DNA from: an uncultured Alphaproteobacteria bacterium
GTDB taxonomy: Bacteria > Pseudomonadota > Alphaproteobacteria > HIMB59
Direction of reading: 5' to 3'
Length of the DNA stretch: 49,587 nucleotides
Assembly: GCA_902538085.1 (NCBI GenBank)
Contig: CACBDV010000007.1
Span: 1-49,587, forward strand
Shown here piece by piece: positions 1 to 8,709 of the stretch. Under the pieces are notes generated by a model. That model was not told the origin of the DNA, ran no database searches, and saw only the letters and a program-made list of their open reading frames with translations. The position numbers were made by a program, and so were the translations under genes. How positions within the stretch are numbered: position 1 is the first letter of the stretch; each line of letters starts with the position of its first letter.

Positions 1-194
1 AAGTAAGAAATAAATATCCAAATGAAAAAATTATTTTTGCTAATGGAGGTGATAGATCAGACACTTCTAAAATTTTAGAATATGAAACAGCAAAGAAATA
101 TAATATTGAATTAAAATTTGGTGTAGGTGGAAATCACAAAGAGTCTTCCAGTTCTGATTTGCTAAAAAGATGGAGTGAATACTCTAAAAACTAA
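1..194 (+). CDS. 3' end of a nucleotidyltransferase-like protein (5' partial)
   Basis: An open frame enters from the left edge (first full codon at base 3) and ends at TAA 192-194, giving the last 63 residues. It contains a 'FANGGDR' stretch, then 'GVGGNHKESSSSDLLKRW' close to the end. These resemble the C-terminal part of small cytidylyl/adenylyltransferase-fold proteins (TagD/RfaE-C-like), where a GG-D-R segment and a final SSS-x-LL segment sit near the nucleotide site. The N-terminal HxGH motif that would prove this lies outside the window, so the family is an inference. The stop overlaps the convergent pdxH stop by four bases. Confidence 0.55.
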   Translation, partial: VRNKYPNEKIIFANGGDRSDTSKILEYETAKKYNIELKFGVGGNHKESSSSDLLKRWSEYSKN

Positions 195-778
195 GGGCTA
201 AGGGTATACGATACCCAATCATTATCTTTAAACTCAAAGACTTCTCTTTTGTGAATTCTATGAGGCATATCCTCCCAAAACTCGATTTTTGAATATTTTA
301 CTATAAACCCTCCCCAGTAATCAGGACGAGGGAAATTTTCTTTTTCAGGATATTTATTTTTATAAAATTCAATTTTATTCTCTAAATCATCTCTTGATTT
401 TAGGACTTTTGATTGATTAGAAGCCCACGCACCTATTCGACTTAAATAATGTCTTGAATTAAAATATTTATCAGATGTTTCTTTTGAGACTTTTTCGACT
501 TTACCCTCTATTCTTATTTGCCTTAACAATGACTTCCAATGAAAATTTAGGCAAACATTGGCATTTTTTAAAATGTCATTTCCTTTATTACTCTCGTAAT
601 TTGTATAAAAGATAAAACCTTCATCATTATAATCTTTTAATAGAACCATCCTTGAATGGGGGGTATTTTTATCGTCAACTGTTGATAGACACATGGCATT
701 AGGATCGTTGATCTCTTTTTCAGTGGCTAAATCAAACCATTCTTTAAACTTAATAATTGGATTTAATTTATCTGACAT
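191..778 (-). CDS. pdxH: pyridoxamine 5'-phosphate oxidase
   Basis: This FMN enzyme oxidises pyridoxine- or pyridoxamine-5'-phosphate to pyridoxal 5'-phosphate in the cytoplasm. The 195-residue protein has the usual family length. It shows the FMN/substrate-binding 'SRMVLLKDYN' segment, 'FYTNYESNKG', the SRIGAWAS-x-QS helix, 'RPDYWGGF' and the C-terminal 'HRIHKR' region. The closing 'LSP' stands where most members end in 'LxP'. The ATG start lies only 31 bases from the divergent fabI start, so the two genes must share a very compact promoter region. The identification is secure. Confidence 0.95.
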   Translation of the reverse strand: MSDKLNPIIKFKEWFDLATEKEINDPNAMCLSTVDDKNTPHSRMVLLKDYNDEGFIFYTNYESNKGNDILKNANVCLNFHWKSLLRQIRIEGKVEKVSKETSDKYFNSRHYLSRIGAWASNQSKVLKSRDDLENKIEFYKNKYPEKENFPRPDYWGGFIVKYSKIEFWEDMPHRIHKREVFEFKDNDWVSYTLSP

Positions 779-809
779 GGTATGAGTATTATATTAATTT
801 TAGCAAAAA

Positions 810-1631
810 ATGGATTTAAAAAATAAAAAGGGGCTTATAATGGGAGTGGCTAATGATAAGTCCATTGCCTGGGGTATTGCTCAACAATGCGCAAATTTTG
901 GTGCTGAATTAGCTTTTACTTATCAAAATGATCTTCTATTAAAGAGAATAGATCCTTTAGCTAAATCTGTAGGTTCTAATTTATTGATACAATGTGATGT
1001 TAGTGATGAAGGATCTGTAAAAAATACTTTTGAAAAAATTAAAGATAAATGGGGAAAATTGGATTTTTTCGTTCACGCTGTAGCGTTTGCAGATAAAAAT
1101 GAGCTTAGAGGTAAGTATGTTGAAACTTCAAAAGAGAATTTTTTAAATAGTCTAAATATTTCTTGTTATTCCTTCACTGAGTCTTGTAAATATTGCTATG
1201 AATTAATGGATAATGGCGGGAGTATTTTAACGTTAACTTACTATGGAGCAGAGCAAGTTATGCCACACTATAATGTAATGGGAGTAGCAAAATCAGCGCT
1301 TGAGGCCTCAGTAAAATATCTTGCTGTTGATATGGGGGATAAAAATATAAGGGTTAATGCTATATCTGCAGGCCCAATTAAAACTCTTGCGGCTTCTGGT
1401 ATTGGTGATTTTAGATTTATTTTAAAATGGAATGAGCTAAATTCTCCATTAAAAAGAAATGTTACACTTGAAGATGTTGGTAACACAGGAGCCTACCTTT
1501 TAAGTGACCTTTCATCTGGAGTAACCGGTGAAATTCACCACGTTGATTGCGGTTATCATACAGTTGGAATGGTAGCAGTTGATGAAGCTGAAGGTGTGGC
1601 AGGATTATTAAATGAGTTTAGTAAAAAATAA
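810..1631 (+). CDS. fabI: enoyl-[acyl-carrier-protein] reductase, FabI type
   Basis: The product catalyses the final reduction of each fatty-acid elongation cycle (NADH-dependent SDR fold, cytoplasmic). The 273 residues begin with the FabI-type nucleotide-binding segment 'GVANDKSIAWGIAQQ' (residues 12-26). The catalytic Tyr-x6-Lys is Y154/K161 in 'HYNVMGVAKSALE', followed by 'SAGPIKTLAASGI'. The ATG at 810 has no clear Shine-Dalgarno. The stop is 7 bases before aroC, so the two are probably cotranscribed. FabI is distinguished from ordinary SDRs by the long Tyr-x6-Lys spacing and the GVANDxS motif. Confidence 0.95.
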   Translation: MDLKNKKGLIMGVANDKSIAWGIAQQCANFGAELAFTYQNDLLLKRIDPLAKSVGSNLLIQCDVSDEGSVKNTFEKIKDKWGKLDFFVHAVAFADKNELRGKYVETSKENFLNSLNISCYSFTESCKYCYELMDNGGSILTLTYYGAEQVMPHYNVMGVAKSALEASVKYLAVDMGDKNIRVNAISAGPIKTLAASGIGDFRFILKWNELNSPLKRNVTLEDVGNTGAYLLSDLSSGVTGEIHHVDCGYHTVGMVAVDEAEGVAGLLNEFSKK

Positions 1632-1638
1632 ATAATTC

Positions 1639-2721
1639 ATGTCACATAATTCTTTTGGAAATTTATTAAAGTTTACAACTTGGGGAGAAAGTCATGGAGA
1701 TGCTATAGGTTGTGTCGTTGATGGTTTTCCAGCAGGAATACCTATTGACACAAAATATATTCAAACAAGACTAGATTTAAGAAAACCAGGTCAGTCAAAA
1801 TTTACAACACAAAGAAAAGAGAAAGATGAAGTTAATGTACTCTCTGGAGTTTTTAAAGGTAAAAGCACGGGCGCTCCGATATCAATGATAATTTACAACT
1901 CTGACCAAAGAAGCAAGGACTATTCAGAAATAAAAAATAAATTTCGACCTGGTCATGCTGATTACACCTATTTTATGAAATATAAAAATTATGATTATAG
2001 AGGTGGAGGAAGGTCTAGTGCTAGGGAAACTGCCATGAGAGTTGCTGCAGGTGCTCTTTCGGAATTACTTCTTAAAAAAATTTCAAAAAATAAAATAAAA
2101 GTTACAAGTGCTGTCATACAAATTGGTAATGAGAAGATAGAAAACTCAACTTGGAATAATAAGTTTATTAACAAAAATCCTTTTTTCTCACCGGATAGGA
2201 CAATCCTTAAAAAATGGGAAGAACTAATTCTTACTCATCGAAAAAAAGGTTCATCATTAGGTGCTGTAATTGAAGTTAGAGTCTCAAATTGTCCTGTAGG
2301 TATAGGAGAGCCAATATATCAAAAACTTGACTCTGAGATATCAAAAGCAATTATGAGCATAAATGCTGTAAAAGGTATAGAGTTTGGTACTGGTTTTGAT
2401 TTAGTAAACTATGATGGCACTAATGGATCTGATCAAATTAACTTTGAAAATAAAAAAATTAAATTTCATACTAACCATGCTGGAGGAATATTAGGTGGTA
2501 TTTCTTCAGGGCAAGATATTATTTTTAGATATATTGTTAAACCTACAAGCTCAGTGCTAAGTGAAAAAAATACTGTTACAAAGAATTTTAAAAATACTAA
2601 AATCAAAACTAAAGGACGTCATGATCCTTGTGTAGGCATTAGAGCTGTACCAGTGGGAATAGCTATGACTAATTTTGTTATTGCAGATTTGTTACTAATT
2701 CACAAATCAAAATCACTTTAA
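1639..2721 (+). CDS. aroC: chorismate synthase
   Basis: Converts 5-enolpyruvylshikimate-3-phosphate to chorismate, the branch point for aromatic amino acids and folate, using reduced FMN. The 360 residues match the family length. Signatures are 'TTWGESHGDAIG' near the N terminus, 'RGGGRSSARETAMRVAAGA' in the centre, 'HAGGILGGISSGQDI', and the C-terminal 'GRHDPCVGIRAVPV'. It follows fabI by 7 bases. The 3' end overlaps the convergent dxs gene by 9 bases, so there is no room for a conventional terminator between them. Confidence 0.96.
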   Translation: MSHNSFGNLLKFTTWGESHGDAIGCVVDGFPAGIPIDTKYIQTRLDLRKPGQSKFTTQRKEKDEVNVLSGVFKGKSTGAPISMIIYNSDQRSKDYSEIKNKFRPGHADYTYFMKYKNYDYRGGGRSSARETAMRVAAGALSELLLKKISKNKIKVTSAVIQIGNEKIENSTWNNKFINKNPFFSPDRTILKKWEELILTHRKKGSSLGAVIEVRVSNCPVGIGEPIYQKLDSEISKAIMSINAVKGIEFGTGFDLVNYDGTNGSDQINFENKKIKFHTNHAGGILGGISSGQDIIFRYIVKPTSSVLSEKNTVTKNFKNTKIKTKGRHDPCVGIRAVPVGIAMTNFVIADLLLIHKSKSL

Positions 2722-4578
2722 AAAATTAGTTAGTTTTTCATATATTTTTTTTGAAGAAATACCTGATAAAGTGTATTGGTCCTCAATATCAGATTGATCA
2801 ATAAATTTGTCTTTCATGAAAAAATTTAAAATTTTTGGTGATTTAGATGACTCATTTAATAAATAGTTGTTTACTTGACTTGAAAATCCTCCAATTGCGT
2901 TCTCCTCTATAGTTACAAAAATTTCGTGATTTTTTATCAGAGAATTAATGGATTTCTTATCTATCGGTTTAGCAAATCTCATGTCCAACACACTGCATTG
3001 AAATTTATAATTTTTTTTAATTAATTCTGAAACCTCCAAGATTTTTTGTAGCCGAGTGCCTAAACTGAGAAAAGCAATTCTTCTCCCTTTTTTTACTAGT
3101 TTTGCTTCACCCAATTTAATTTTATTAAACTTAGCTTTTTCATTGTAATCATTGGCTAAATTTCTTGGATATCTGATTGCAGATGGTTTGTCATTAATAG
3201 TCATAGATAATTTAATCATATTCTTTAATTCCTCTCCACTTGAAGGAGCCATAACTATGAAATTTGGTAAGCAACATAAATAACTCAAATCGAAAGATCC
3301 TGCATGAGTAGCTCCATCAGCACCAACAAAACCTGATCTATCTATTAAAAATCTAACTGGCAAAGACTGAATTGCAATATCATGTATTATTTGATCATAT
3401 GCCCTTTGCAAAAAGGTAGAGTATATTGCCACAAAAGGCTTAACTTTTTCAGTCGCCATACCTCCAGCAAAGGTTACAGCATGTTGTTCTGCTATTCCTA
3501 CATCATAAAAACGATTTGGGAATATTTCTTTGAATTTATCCAAACCTGTTCCTGAGGGCATAGCAGCTGTGATAGCAACTATTTTATTATCCTTTTTTGC
3601 TAATTTTAAAAGAGTGTCACTTACAACATTAGTGAACGTTTTTTCTTTAGATTTATTTTGAACACCAGTTTTTAAGTTAAAAGAAGATACGCCATGAAAT
3701 TTATCTTTTGAACTTTCTGCAGGTTTGTAACCTTTTCCTTTTTTAGTAATTAAATGTAAAAAAACAGGACCATGTAATTCTTTATTTTTGTATTTTTTAA
3801 ATAATTGAACCAATAATTTTAGATTGTGTCCATCAATAGGGCCTAAATAGTTCAAACCAAGTTCTTCAAATAATGTATTTCCAGTTAAATATCCTTTTAA
3901 ATAACCCTCAGTTTTTTTTGCAAAATCCCCTACTTCGTTGGGTAATCTTTTAGTAAAATTTTTTATAATATCTCTAAAGCTTTCATATGATTTTGAACTT
4001 AATAGTTTTACAAGATATTTGCTCATTGCACCTACTGGTTCTGCTATAGACATTTCATTATCATTTAAAATAATCAGGGAATTTTTATTTAAATGCCCTA
4101 AATTGTTAAGACCTTCATAAGCCAATCCTGCACTAATAGCACCATCACCAATAATACTAATAACATCAAAATTTTGATTGAGCATATCTCTGGCAGCCGT
4201 AATCCCCAAATTGGCTGAAACAGAAGTAGAGCTATGAGCGGCTCCAAAAGGATCATAAATGCTCTCAGATCTTTTAGTAAAACCTGATAAACCATTTTTT
4301 TTTCTTAATGTATGAATTTTGCTTTTTCTACCAGTTAATATTTTATGGGGGTAAGTTTGATGACCTACATCCCAAATAATTTTATCTCTTGGAGTATCAA
4401 AGACATAATGTAAAGCTGATGTTAATTCTATTACTCCCAAACTAGCTCCTAAATGACCTCCTGTTTTCGATACTACTTGAATTGTATAATCTCTTAACTC
4501 ATCATTAAGTTTTAGTAATTGATTAAATGATAATTTCTTTAAATCTTTAGGCAGGTTAATTTTACTTAAAATTGACAT
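2713..4578 (-). CDS. dxs: 1-deoxy-D-xylulose-5-phosphate synthase
   Basis: This thiamine-diphosphate enzyme condenses pyruvate and glyceraldehyde-3-phosphate, the first committed step of the MEP isoprenoid pathway, which supplies undecaprenyl phosphate and quinones. The 621-residue protein shows 'GGHLGASLGVIELTSALHYV', 'WDVGHQTYPHKILTGR', the ThDP/Mg motif 'GDGAISAG...LNDNEMSI', and the pyrimidine-domain 'DVGIAEQHAVTFAGGMA'. The C-terminal transketolase domain is complete. It is the last gene of the long minus-strand series that begins at mraZ, 12 bases after xseB. Confidence 0.97.
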   Translation of the reverse strand: MSILSKINLPKDLKKLSFNQLLKLNDELRDYTIQVVSKTGGHLGASLGVIELTSALHYVFDTPRDKIIWDVGHQTYPHKILTGRKSKIHTLRKKNGLSGFTKRSESIYDPFGAAHSSTSVSANLGITAARDMLNQNFDVISIIGDGAISAGLAYEGLNNLGHLNKNSLIILNDNEMSIAEPVGAMSKYLVKLLSSKSYESFRDIIKNFTKRLPNEVGDFAKKTEGYLKGYLTGNTLFEELGLNYLGPIDGHNLKLLVQLFKKYKNKELHGPVFLHLITKKGKGYKPAESSKDKFHGVSSFNLKTGVQNKSKEKTFTNVVSDTLLKLAKKDNKIVAITAAMPSGTGLDKFKEIFPNRFYDVGIAEQHAVTFAGGMATEKVKPFVAIYSTFLQRAYDQIIHDIAIQSLPVRFLIDRSGFVGADGATHAGSFDLSYLCCLPNFIVMAPSSGEELKNMIKLSMTINDKPSAIRYPRNLANDYNEKAKFNKIKLGEAKLVKKGRRIAFLSLGTRLQKILEVSELIKKNYKFQCSVLDMRFAKPIDKKSINSLIKNHEIFVTIEENAIGGFSSQVNNYLLNESSKSPKILNFFMKDKFIDQSDIEDQYTLSGISSKKIYEKLTNFLK

Positions 4579-4590
4579 TAGAATTCTAAA

Positions 4591-4815
4591 TTATTTGAAT
4601 TCGGTCGAAGTTAAAGATTTATTTCTCTTCACAATTTTATCTATTTTAAGTTTTGCAGATTTTAGTTTGTCCTCGCAAAATTCTTTTAGCTCTATTCCCT
4701 CTTCAAATAGCTTTATACTATCCTCTAGGGGAGTATCTTCATTCTCTAATAAATCAGATATTTCCTCCAATCTTTTTAGTGCACTTTCAAAGTTATTTTC
4801 TTTTTTTTTATTCAT
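4591..4815 (-). CDS. xseB: exodeoxyribonuclease VII small subunit
   Basis: XseB is the small helical subunit that binds XseA in exonuclease VII, which degrades single-stranded DNA in mismatch and damage repair. The protein is 74 residues from the ATG at 4815. A frame extension upstream would need a TTG at 4827 and a longer overlap with the preceding gene, so ATG is preferred. The family signature is 'SALKRLEEISDLLENEDTPL' followed by 'EDSIKLFEEGIEL', two amphipathic helices. It overlaps the deacetylase gene by 8 bases and precedes dxs by 12, an xseB-dxs order common in proteobacteria. Confidence 0.93.
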   Translation of the reverse strand: MNKKKENNFESALKRLEEISDLLENEDTPLEDSIKLFEEGIELKEFCEDKLKSAKLKIDKIVKRNKSLTSTEFK

Positions 4816-5728
4816 TTGAGTACTCAACTAATCTTTTAAGATGGTTATTTAAACCATCATGCAAACCTATCATATCGTATCCGCCCTCTAAGACAGATAT
4901 TATTGGAACATTATTTGCAAATTTTTCCAATATAATTTTTGTCACCCAGTAAAAGTCATCATCCTCTAAATTTATAGATGCTAGAGGATCTAATTTATGT
5001 GCATCAAAACCAGCAGAGAAATATATCAAATCAAATTTTGTATCAATTTTATCAACTATATTTTTTCTAAATAAGGATCTAAAAGTGCTAGTATCACAAT
5101 CGCTAGGCAATGGACAATTAAATATATTCCCAACACCAACTTCGTCAAGTGATCCAGTCCCTGGATAATAAGGGTATTGATGACTTGATGCGTAGTAAAT
5201 ATTAGGGTTATTTTCAAAAATATGTTGAGTACCATTTCCATGATGCACATCAAAATCAACAATTAATATTTTTTTAAATTTACCGGTATTTAATGCATAT
5301 TGAGCTGAAATGGCGACGTTGTTAAATACCCCAAAGCCCATAGCTTTATTGCTCTCAACATGATGTCCTGGCGGTCTATGTGCACAAAAGAAAACGCCGT
5401 TATTTTTATTATTTATAATATAGTTAACTGCATCAACACTACCACCAACAGCTAGAAGATAACTATTTAAACTATTTGGACAAGCAATTGTATCTGGATC
5501 AAGATAAGTAAAACCGGAAGTAGGAATAGAATCAAAGATATAATTCACATAATTAATATCATGCACCAAAGATATAATTTGTTTTTCAGCAATAGTTGGT
5601 TCAATAAAATTATGTTTTAAATACTCTTCTTTTATTAAATTATTTACAACCTCTATCCTTTTGATTGACTCAGGATGATTTCCTGTATCATGATTTTTGT
5701 ATTCTTCTGAAAATATAATATTTATCAT
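4808..5728 (-). CDS. histone deacetylase family protein (arginase/deacetylase fold)
   Basis: The product is a zinc-dependent amidohydrolase of the bacterial HDAC/acetoin-utilisation/polyamine-deacetylase superfamily. Starting at the ATG at 5728, it has 306 residues. It shows 'HRPPGHHVE' (the tandem catalytic His at about 122-123), 'DFDVHHGNGTQ' (zinc ligands Asp160 and His162), 'FSAGFDAHKLDPL' (third zinc ligand Asp242) and 'LEGGYD' near the C terminus. All active-site elements are intact. The chosen start gives an ATGA overlap with the upstream amidotransferase; the frame stays open to a TTG at 5761 but that start is less likely. The natural substrate is unknown; acetylated polyamines or protein lysines are candidates. 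Confidence 0.88.
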   Translation of the reverse strand: MINIIFSEEYKNHDTGNHPESIKRIEVVNNLIKEEYLKHNFIEPTIAEKQIISLVHDINYVNYIFDSIPTSGFTYLDPDTIACPNSLNSYLLAVGGSVDAVNYIINNKNNGVFFCAHRPPGHHVESNKAMGFGVFNNVAISAQYALNTGKFKKILIVDFDVHHGNGTQHIFENNPNIYYASSHQYPYYPGTGSLDEVGVGNIFNCPLPSDCDTSTFRSLFRKNIVDKIDTKFDLIYFSAGFDAHKLDPLASINLEDDDFYWVTKIILEKFANNVPIISVLEGGYDMIGLHDGLNNHLKRLVEYSNE

Positions 5729-6396
5729 TTTAAAAGCTTTAATAAAAAACTTTGAAACCAATCATAATTTTTAAACTGGTATTTTTTAAAATCTTTCATT
5801 ATTTTATTTAAATTATCAATGTATGGATATTTTATTTTAACTATATCGTGCCATCTTTTAATAGTATTAGATGTTACCTCTGGGTGGAATTGAAAACCAT
5901 ATATATCTTTTCTTTTTATTTTAAAAGAGTCTACTTCATACAATATACCCTTAGATAATAGTTCCATATTTTTATTATAGGAAATACCCTCTGTGTGAAA
6001 TTGTAAAAAAGATAAATTATTTTTAAAAACTTTATTATTTTTTTTTAAATTTTTCTTATAACCACACTCAAATAATTTAGTTTTTGATTTAGATATTTTT
6101 GAACCAAAAGTTTTTGCGATTAATTGAGCACCTAAACAAATACCGACAATTTGTTTATTTTTTTTTATTATATAATTCAGAAATTTATATTCATAAGAAA
6201 TAGCCTTTGATTTACTATTTGCACTCTGTTTACCACCGTGAAAAATAAATAAATCAAATTGATCGATATCTTTTTTTTTTAAAAAATGTAAATTTTTATA
6301 AAAGATTGTAGAGGTTTTATGTTTTTTTTGAAAAAATTTTGATACTACGCTAACGTCAGCAACTTCACTATGAATTATTTGCAGTACTCTCTTCAT
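5725..6396 (-). CDS. class I glutamine amidotransferase (GMP synthase-like GATase1 domain)
   Basis: A stand-alone GATase1 domain of about 223 residues starting at ATG 6396, which precedes 'MKRVLQIIHSE'. It has the nucleophile elbow 'GICLGAQLIA' (Cys near 87) and the His/Glu of the triad in 'FQFHPEVT' (about 170 and 172), plus an early 'FIFHGGKQS' strand. Free-standing relatives are annotated as GMP-synthase-like or gamma-glutamyl hydrolase-like amidotransferases. No ammonia-accepting partner lies next to it. It overlaps the ftsW 3' end by 29 bases and the deacetylase by 4 (ATGA). A TTG at 6423 would lengthen the product by 9 residues. Confidence 0.82.
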   Translation of the reverse strand: MKRVLQIIHSEVADVSVVSKFFQKKHKTSTIFYKNLHFLKKKDIDQFDLFIFHGGKQSANSKSKAISYEYKFLNYIIKKNKQIVGICLGAQLIAKTFGSKISKSKTKLFECGYKKNLKKNNKVFKNNLSFLQFHTEGISYNKNMELLSKGILYEVDSFKIKRKDIYGFQFHPEVTSNTIKRWHDIVKIKYPYIDNLNKIMKDFKKYQFKNYDWFQSFLLKLLK

Positions 6397-7468
6397 TCTT
6401 ACTAAAGTTGATGACTGTACCAAATATTATAGCATAAGAAAGCATTGATGATCCTCCGTAGCTAATAAATGGCAATGTCATTCCTGTAGGCGGTATGAGT
6501 TTTATAGAGGAACCTATATTCACAAATGCTTGCAAACACATTAAAAAGCATAGACTGAAAATCGTATTAGAAATAAATAAATTTGAAGGACTCAAAATAG
6601 ACCTTCTTGCCAATATAAAAAATACTGGATACAAAAAGGCAACAAATAATCCGAATAAAACACCAAATTCTTCAATTAAAATAGCAAATATAAAATCGTT
6701 ATGGGACTCAGGGATTGAGTATTTAAGTTGACCTTCACCAAGACCTACACCGAATATTCCACCAGATTTTATTGCTGATAAACTCATCGATACTTGAGAA
6801 TTATCACCATTTAAGAAATTATCAATTCTGTATGCAACATGATCAAAGGAAAAATAGGCAATTAATAAGAAAAAAAATCCTATAAAACCCAGTAAAATAA
6901 AAAGTTTAAAATTTCTGAAATACAAAATTAAAATCAAAGAAAAAATTGAAATATAAACTAACAAAGTGCCTATATCTGGTTGGAGAAGTAAAAGTATAAT
7001 AACCATACTTATAATTAAAAAACTTAATAACAAGTAAAATTTATTATTAGTTTTAATATATAAATAACAAAACCAAGAAAACATACATACAAAAGGACCT
7101 TTTAGTAACTCAGAGGGTTGGATAGAAAAAAAATTAAAACTTATCCATCTTGTTGCGCCTTTAATTTCATATCCAAAGATTGGTACTATGAATAAAAGTA
7201 AAATAAAAAAAATACTCATAATATTTAAAATTTTTCTCAAATCATTTTTTGGTAACAATGATAGAAAAATTAAGACAGTAAGAGAGATAAATAAAAAAAT
7301 TATATGTTTAAATATTAATAAAATAGAATATTGAGTGCCTATTAAAGAATAAATAGCGAGTACACCAATGAATGATAAGATAAATGGGATAATAAATAGT
7401 TTTTTTGATAGTATGTACCAATTAGACCCTAATAAACTTTTGTCATCTCTAAAAAGTATATTTCTCAA
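6368..7468 (-). CDS. ftsW: SEDS-family peptidoglycan glycosyltransferase of the divisome
   Basis: FtsW polymerises lipid II at the septum together with the class B PBP FtsI. The 366-residue polytopic protein has the pre-membrane segment 'RDDKSLLGSNWYILSKK', many hydrophobic helices, 'VGLGEGQLKYSIPESHNDFI' with the essential SEDS Asp/Glu region, and the C-terminal 'PPTGMTLPFISYGGSSML'. That last motif and the position after murD distinguish it from RodA. The start is a TTG at 7468 overlapping the murD stop as TTGA; no ATG exists before conserved sequence begins. Confidence 0.94.
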   Translation of the reverse strand: MRNILFRDDKSLLGSNWYILSKKLFIIPFILSFIGVLAIYSLIGTQYSILLIFKHIIFLFISLTVLIFLSLLPKNDLRKILNIMSIFFILLLFIVPIFGYEIKGATRWISFNFFSIQPSELLKGPFVCMFSWFCYLYIKTNNKFYLLLSFLIISMVIILLLLQPDIGTLLVYISIFSLILILYFRNFKLFILLGFIGFFFLLIAYFSFDHVAYRIDNFLNGDNSQVSMSLSAIKSGGIFGVGLGEGQLKYSIPESHNDFIFAILIEEFGVLFGLFVAFLYPVFFILARRSILSPSNLFISNTIFSLCFLMCLQAFVNIGSSIKLIPPTGMTLPFISYGGSSMLSYAIIFGTVINFSKNEESTANNS

Positions 7469-8709
7469 AACAATGCTTTTTTTATAAGTTGATTAAAATG
7501 ATTTCCTCGATCAGTAAAATTATTATAAGTGTCAAAAGACTCACCACCAGGAGAAAAAAGAATATATTCATATTTGCGATATTTAATAATTAATTTAAGA
7601 AAGTTTATTAACTCAATTAAACTATTGAATTTAAAATAATTAGAATCAATAAAGTTTAATTGATTAATAAATAAATTTGTTTGGTAGCCAAATATTAACA
7701 CTAATGTATTTTTAATATTAAACTTTAAATTTTTATCTTGTTTTTTAAATTTTCCTCCAAGAATAAGAATTTTTTTTGAGCTATGTATTAAATTATTTTT
7801 ATAAATAGCATTATTTAAATTAGTGCACTTACTATCATTATAAACTTTTAAAAAATTTTTATTATAAATAAGATTAATTCTATGATCTAAATCATTTGAA
7901 ATATCAGTTTTTTTTATTTTTATACTTGAGTCAATATGATGAATGACGTTTTTTATTGAGTTTAGATTTATGTCTTTGATATAATTTGAAATATCCTTTT
8001 TATTAGAAATTTTTTCATCATTTAAAATTAATCTATTTTTGTTTATTTTTATATAACTTCGATATTTAGTGAATAATTTATTTGATAAAAATAAACTTGA
8101 ATTCTTATGAAGAAGATCTTGTATTCGAAATTTAGAGCTAATGTAATTTTTAATATTTTGATGGTAGTTTAGATGGTCACTAAATATATTAGTAATCAAG
8201 GCATAATGTAACTTTAAAAATTTTAATTTATCTAACTGATATGAGCTTAATTCAATAATTAAAATATCAATTTTGGATAAATATTTTACTAAATTTTTTT
8301 TATCTAAAATAGTATCTCCAAAATTGCCAATAATTTTAGTGTTATATTTTTTTGAAAGTATTTGATTAAGATAATTACAAGTGGAAGATTTTCCCTCCGT
8401 TCCTGTCAAGCCCAATATTTTCTGTGAAGATATTTCTAAACATAAAAAATCTAAATCAATCAAAATTTTTTTTTTATATTTGTATAAAAGGTGATTTCTT
8501 TCAATCTTAATCGATGGAGATACTATAAAATAACTATATTGATTGATTTTTTTTTCTAAATAATTTTTACTTATTGCTCTTTTATTTCTAATTTTTTTAA
8601 AATCATCATATATACTATAATTACAATTCTTATTTTTAAGGTATTTCTCAATTGATTTTCCACTTATGCCATACCCATAAATTAAAAAATTTTTATTTAA
8701 ATTTATCAA
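7465..8709 (-). CDS. murD: UDP-N-acetylmuramoyl-L-alanine--D-glutamate ligase
   Basis: Cytoplasmic Mur ligase adding D-glutamate to UDP-MurNAc-L-Ala. The 414-residue protein is somewhat shorter than typical MurD (about 440-460). It begins with a Rossmann-like 'YGYGISGKS', has the P-loop 'GLTGTEGKSS' (residues 100-109) and 'NIFSDHLNYH' in the central domain, and ends with 'SPGGESFDTYNNFTDRGNHF', the MurD C-terminal signature in diverged form. The start is TTG 8709, which abuts the mraY stop codon with no gap and suggests translational coupling. Lysine and isoleucine enrichment matches the AT bias of its neighbours. Confidence 0.92.
   Translation of the reverse strand: MINLNKNFLIYGYGISGKSIEKYLKNKNCNYSIYDDFKKIRNKRAISKNYLEKKINQYSYFIVSPSIKIERNHLLYKYKKKILIDLDFLCLEISSQKILGLTGTEGKSSTCNYLNQILSKKYNTKIIGNFGDTILDKKNLVKYLSKIDILIIELSSYQLDKLKFLKLHYALITNIFSDHLNYHQNIKNYISSKFRIQDLLHKNSSLFLSNKLFTKYRSYIKINKNRLILNDEKISNKKDISNYIKDINLNSIKNVIHHIDSSIKIKKTDISNDLDHRINLIYNKNFLKVYNDSKCTNLNNAIYKNNLIHSSKKILILGGKFKKQDKNLKFNIKNTLVLIFGYQTNLFINQLNFIDSNYFKFNSLIELINFLKLIIKYRKYEYILFSPGGESFDTYNNFTDRGNHFNQLIKKALF

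Noticed and set aside
1268-1486. Minus-strand open frame within fabI
   Set aside because: Located entirely inside a highly conserved gene, with no motif of its own.
4595-4819. Plus-strand open frame antisense to xseB
   Set aside because: It exactly mirrors the xseB coding region, is Ser/Phe-rich low-complexity sequence and has no recognisable family.
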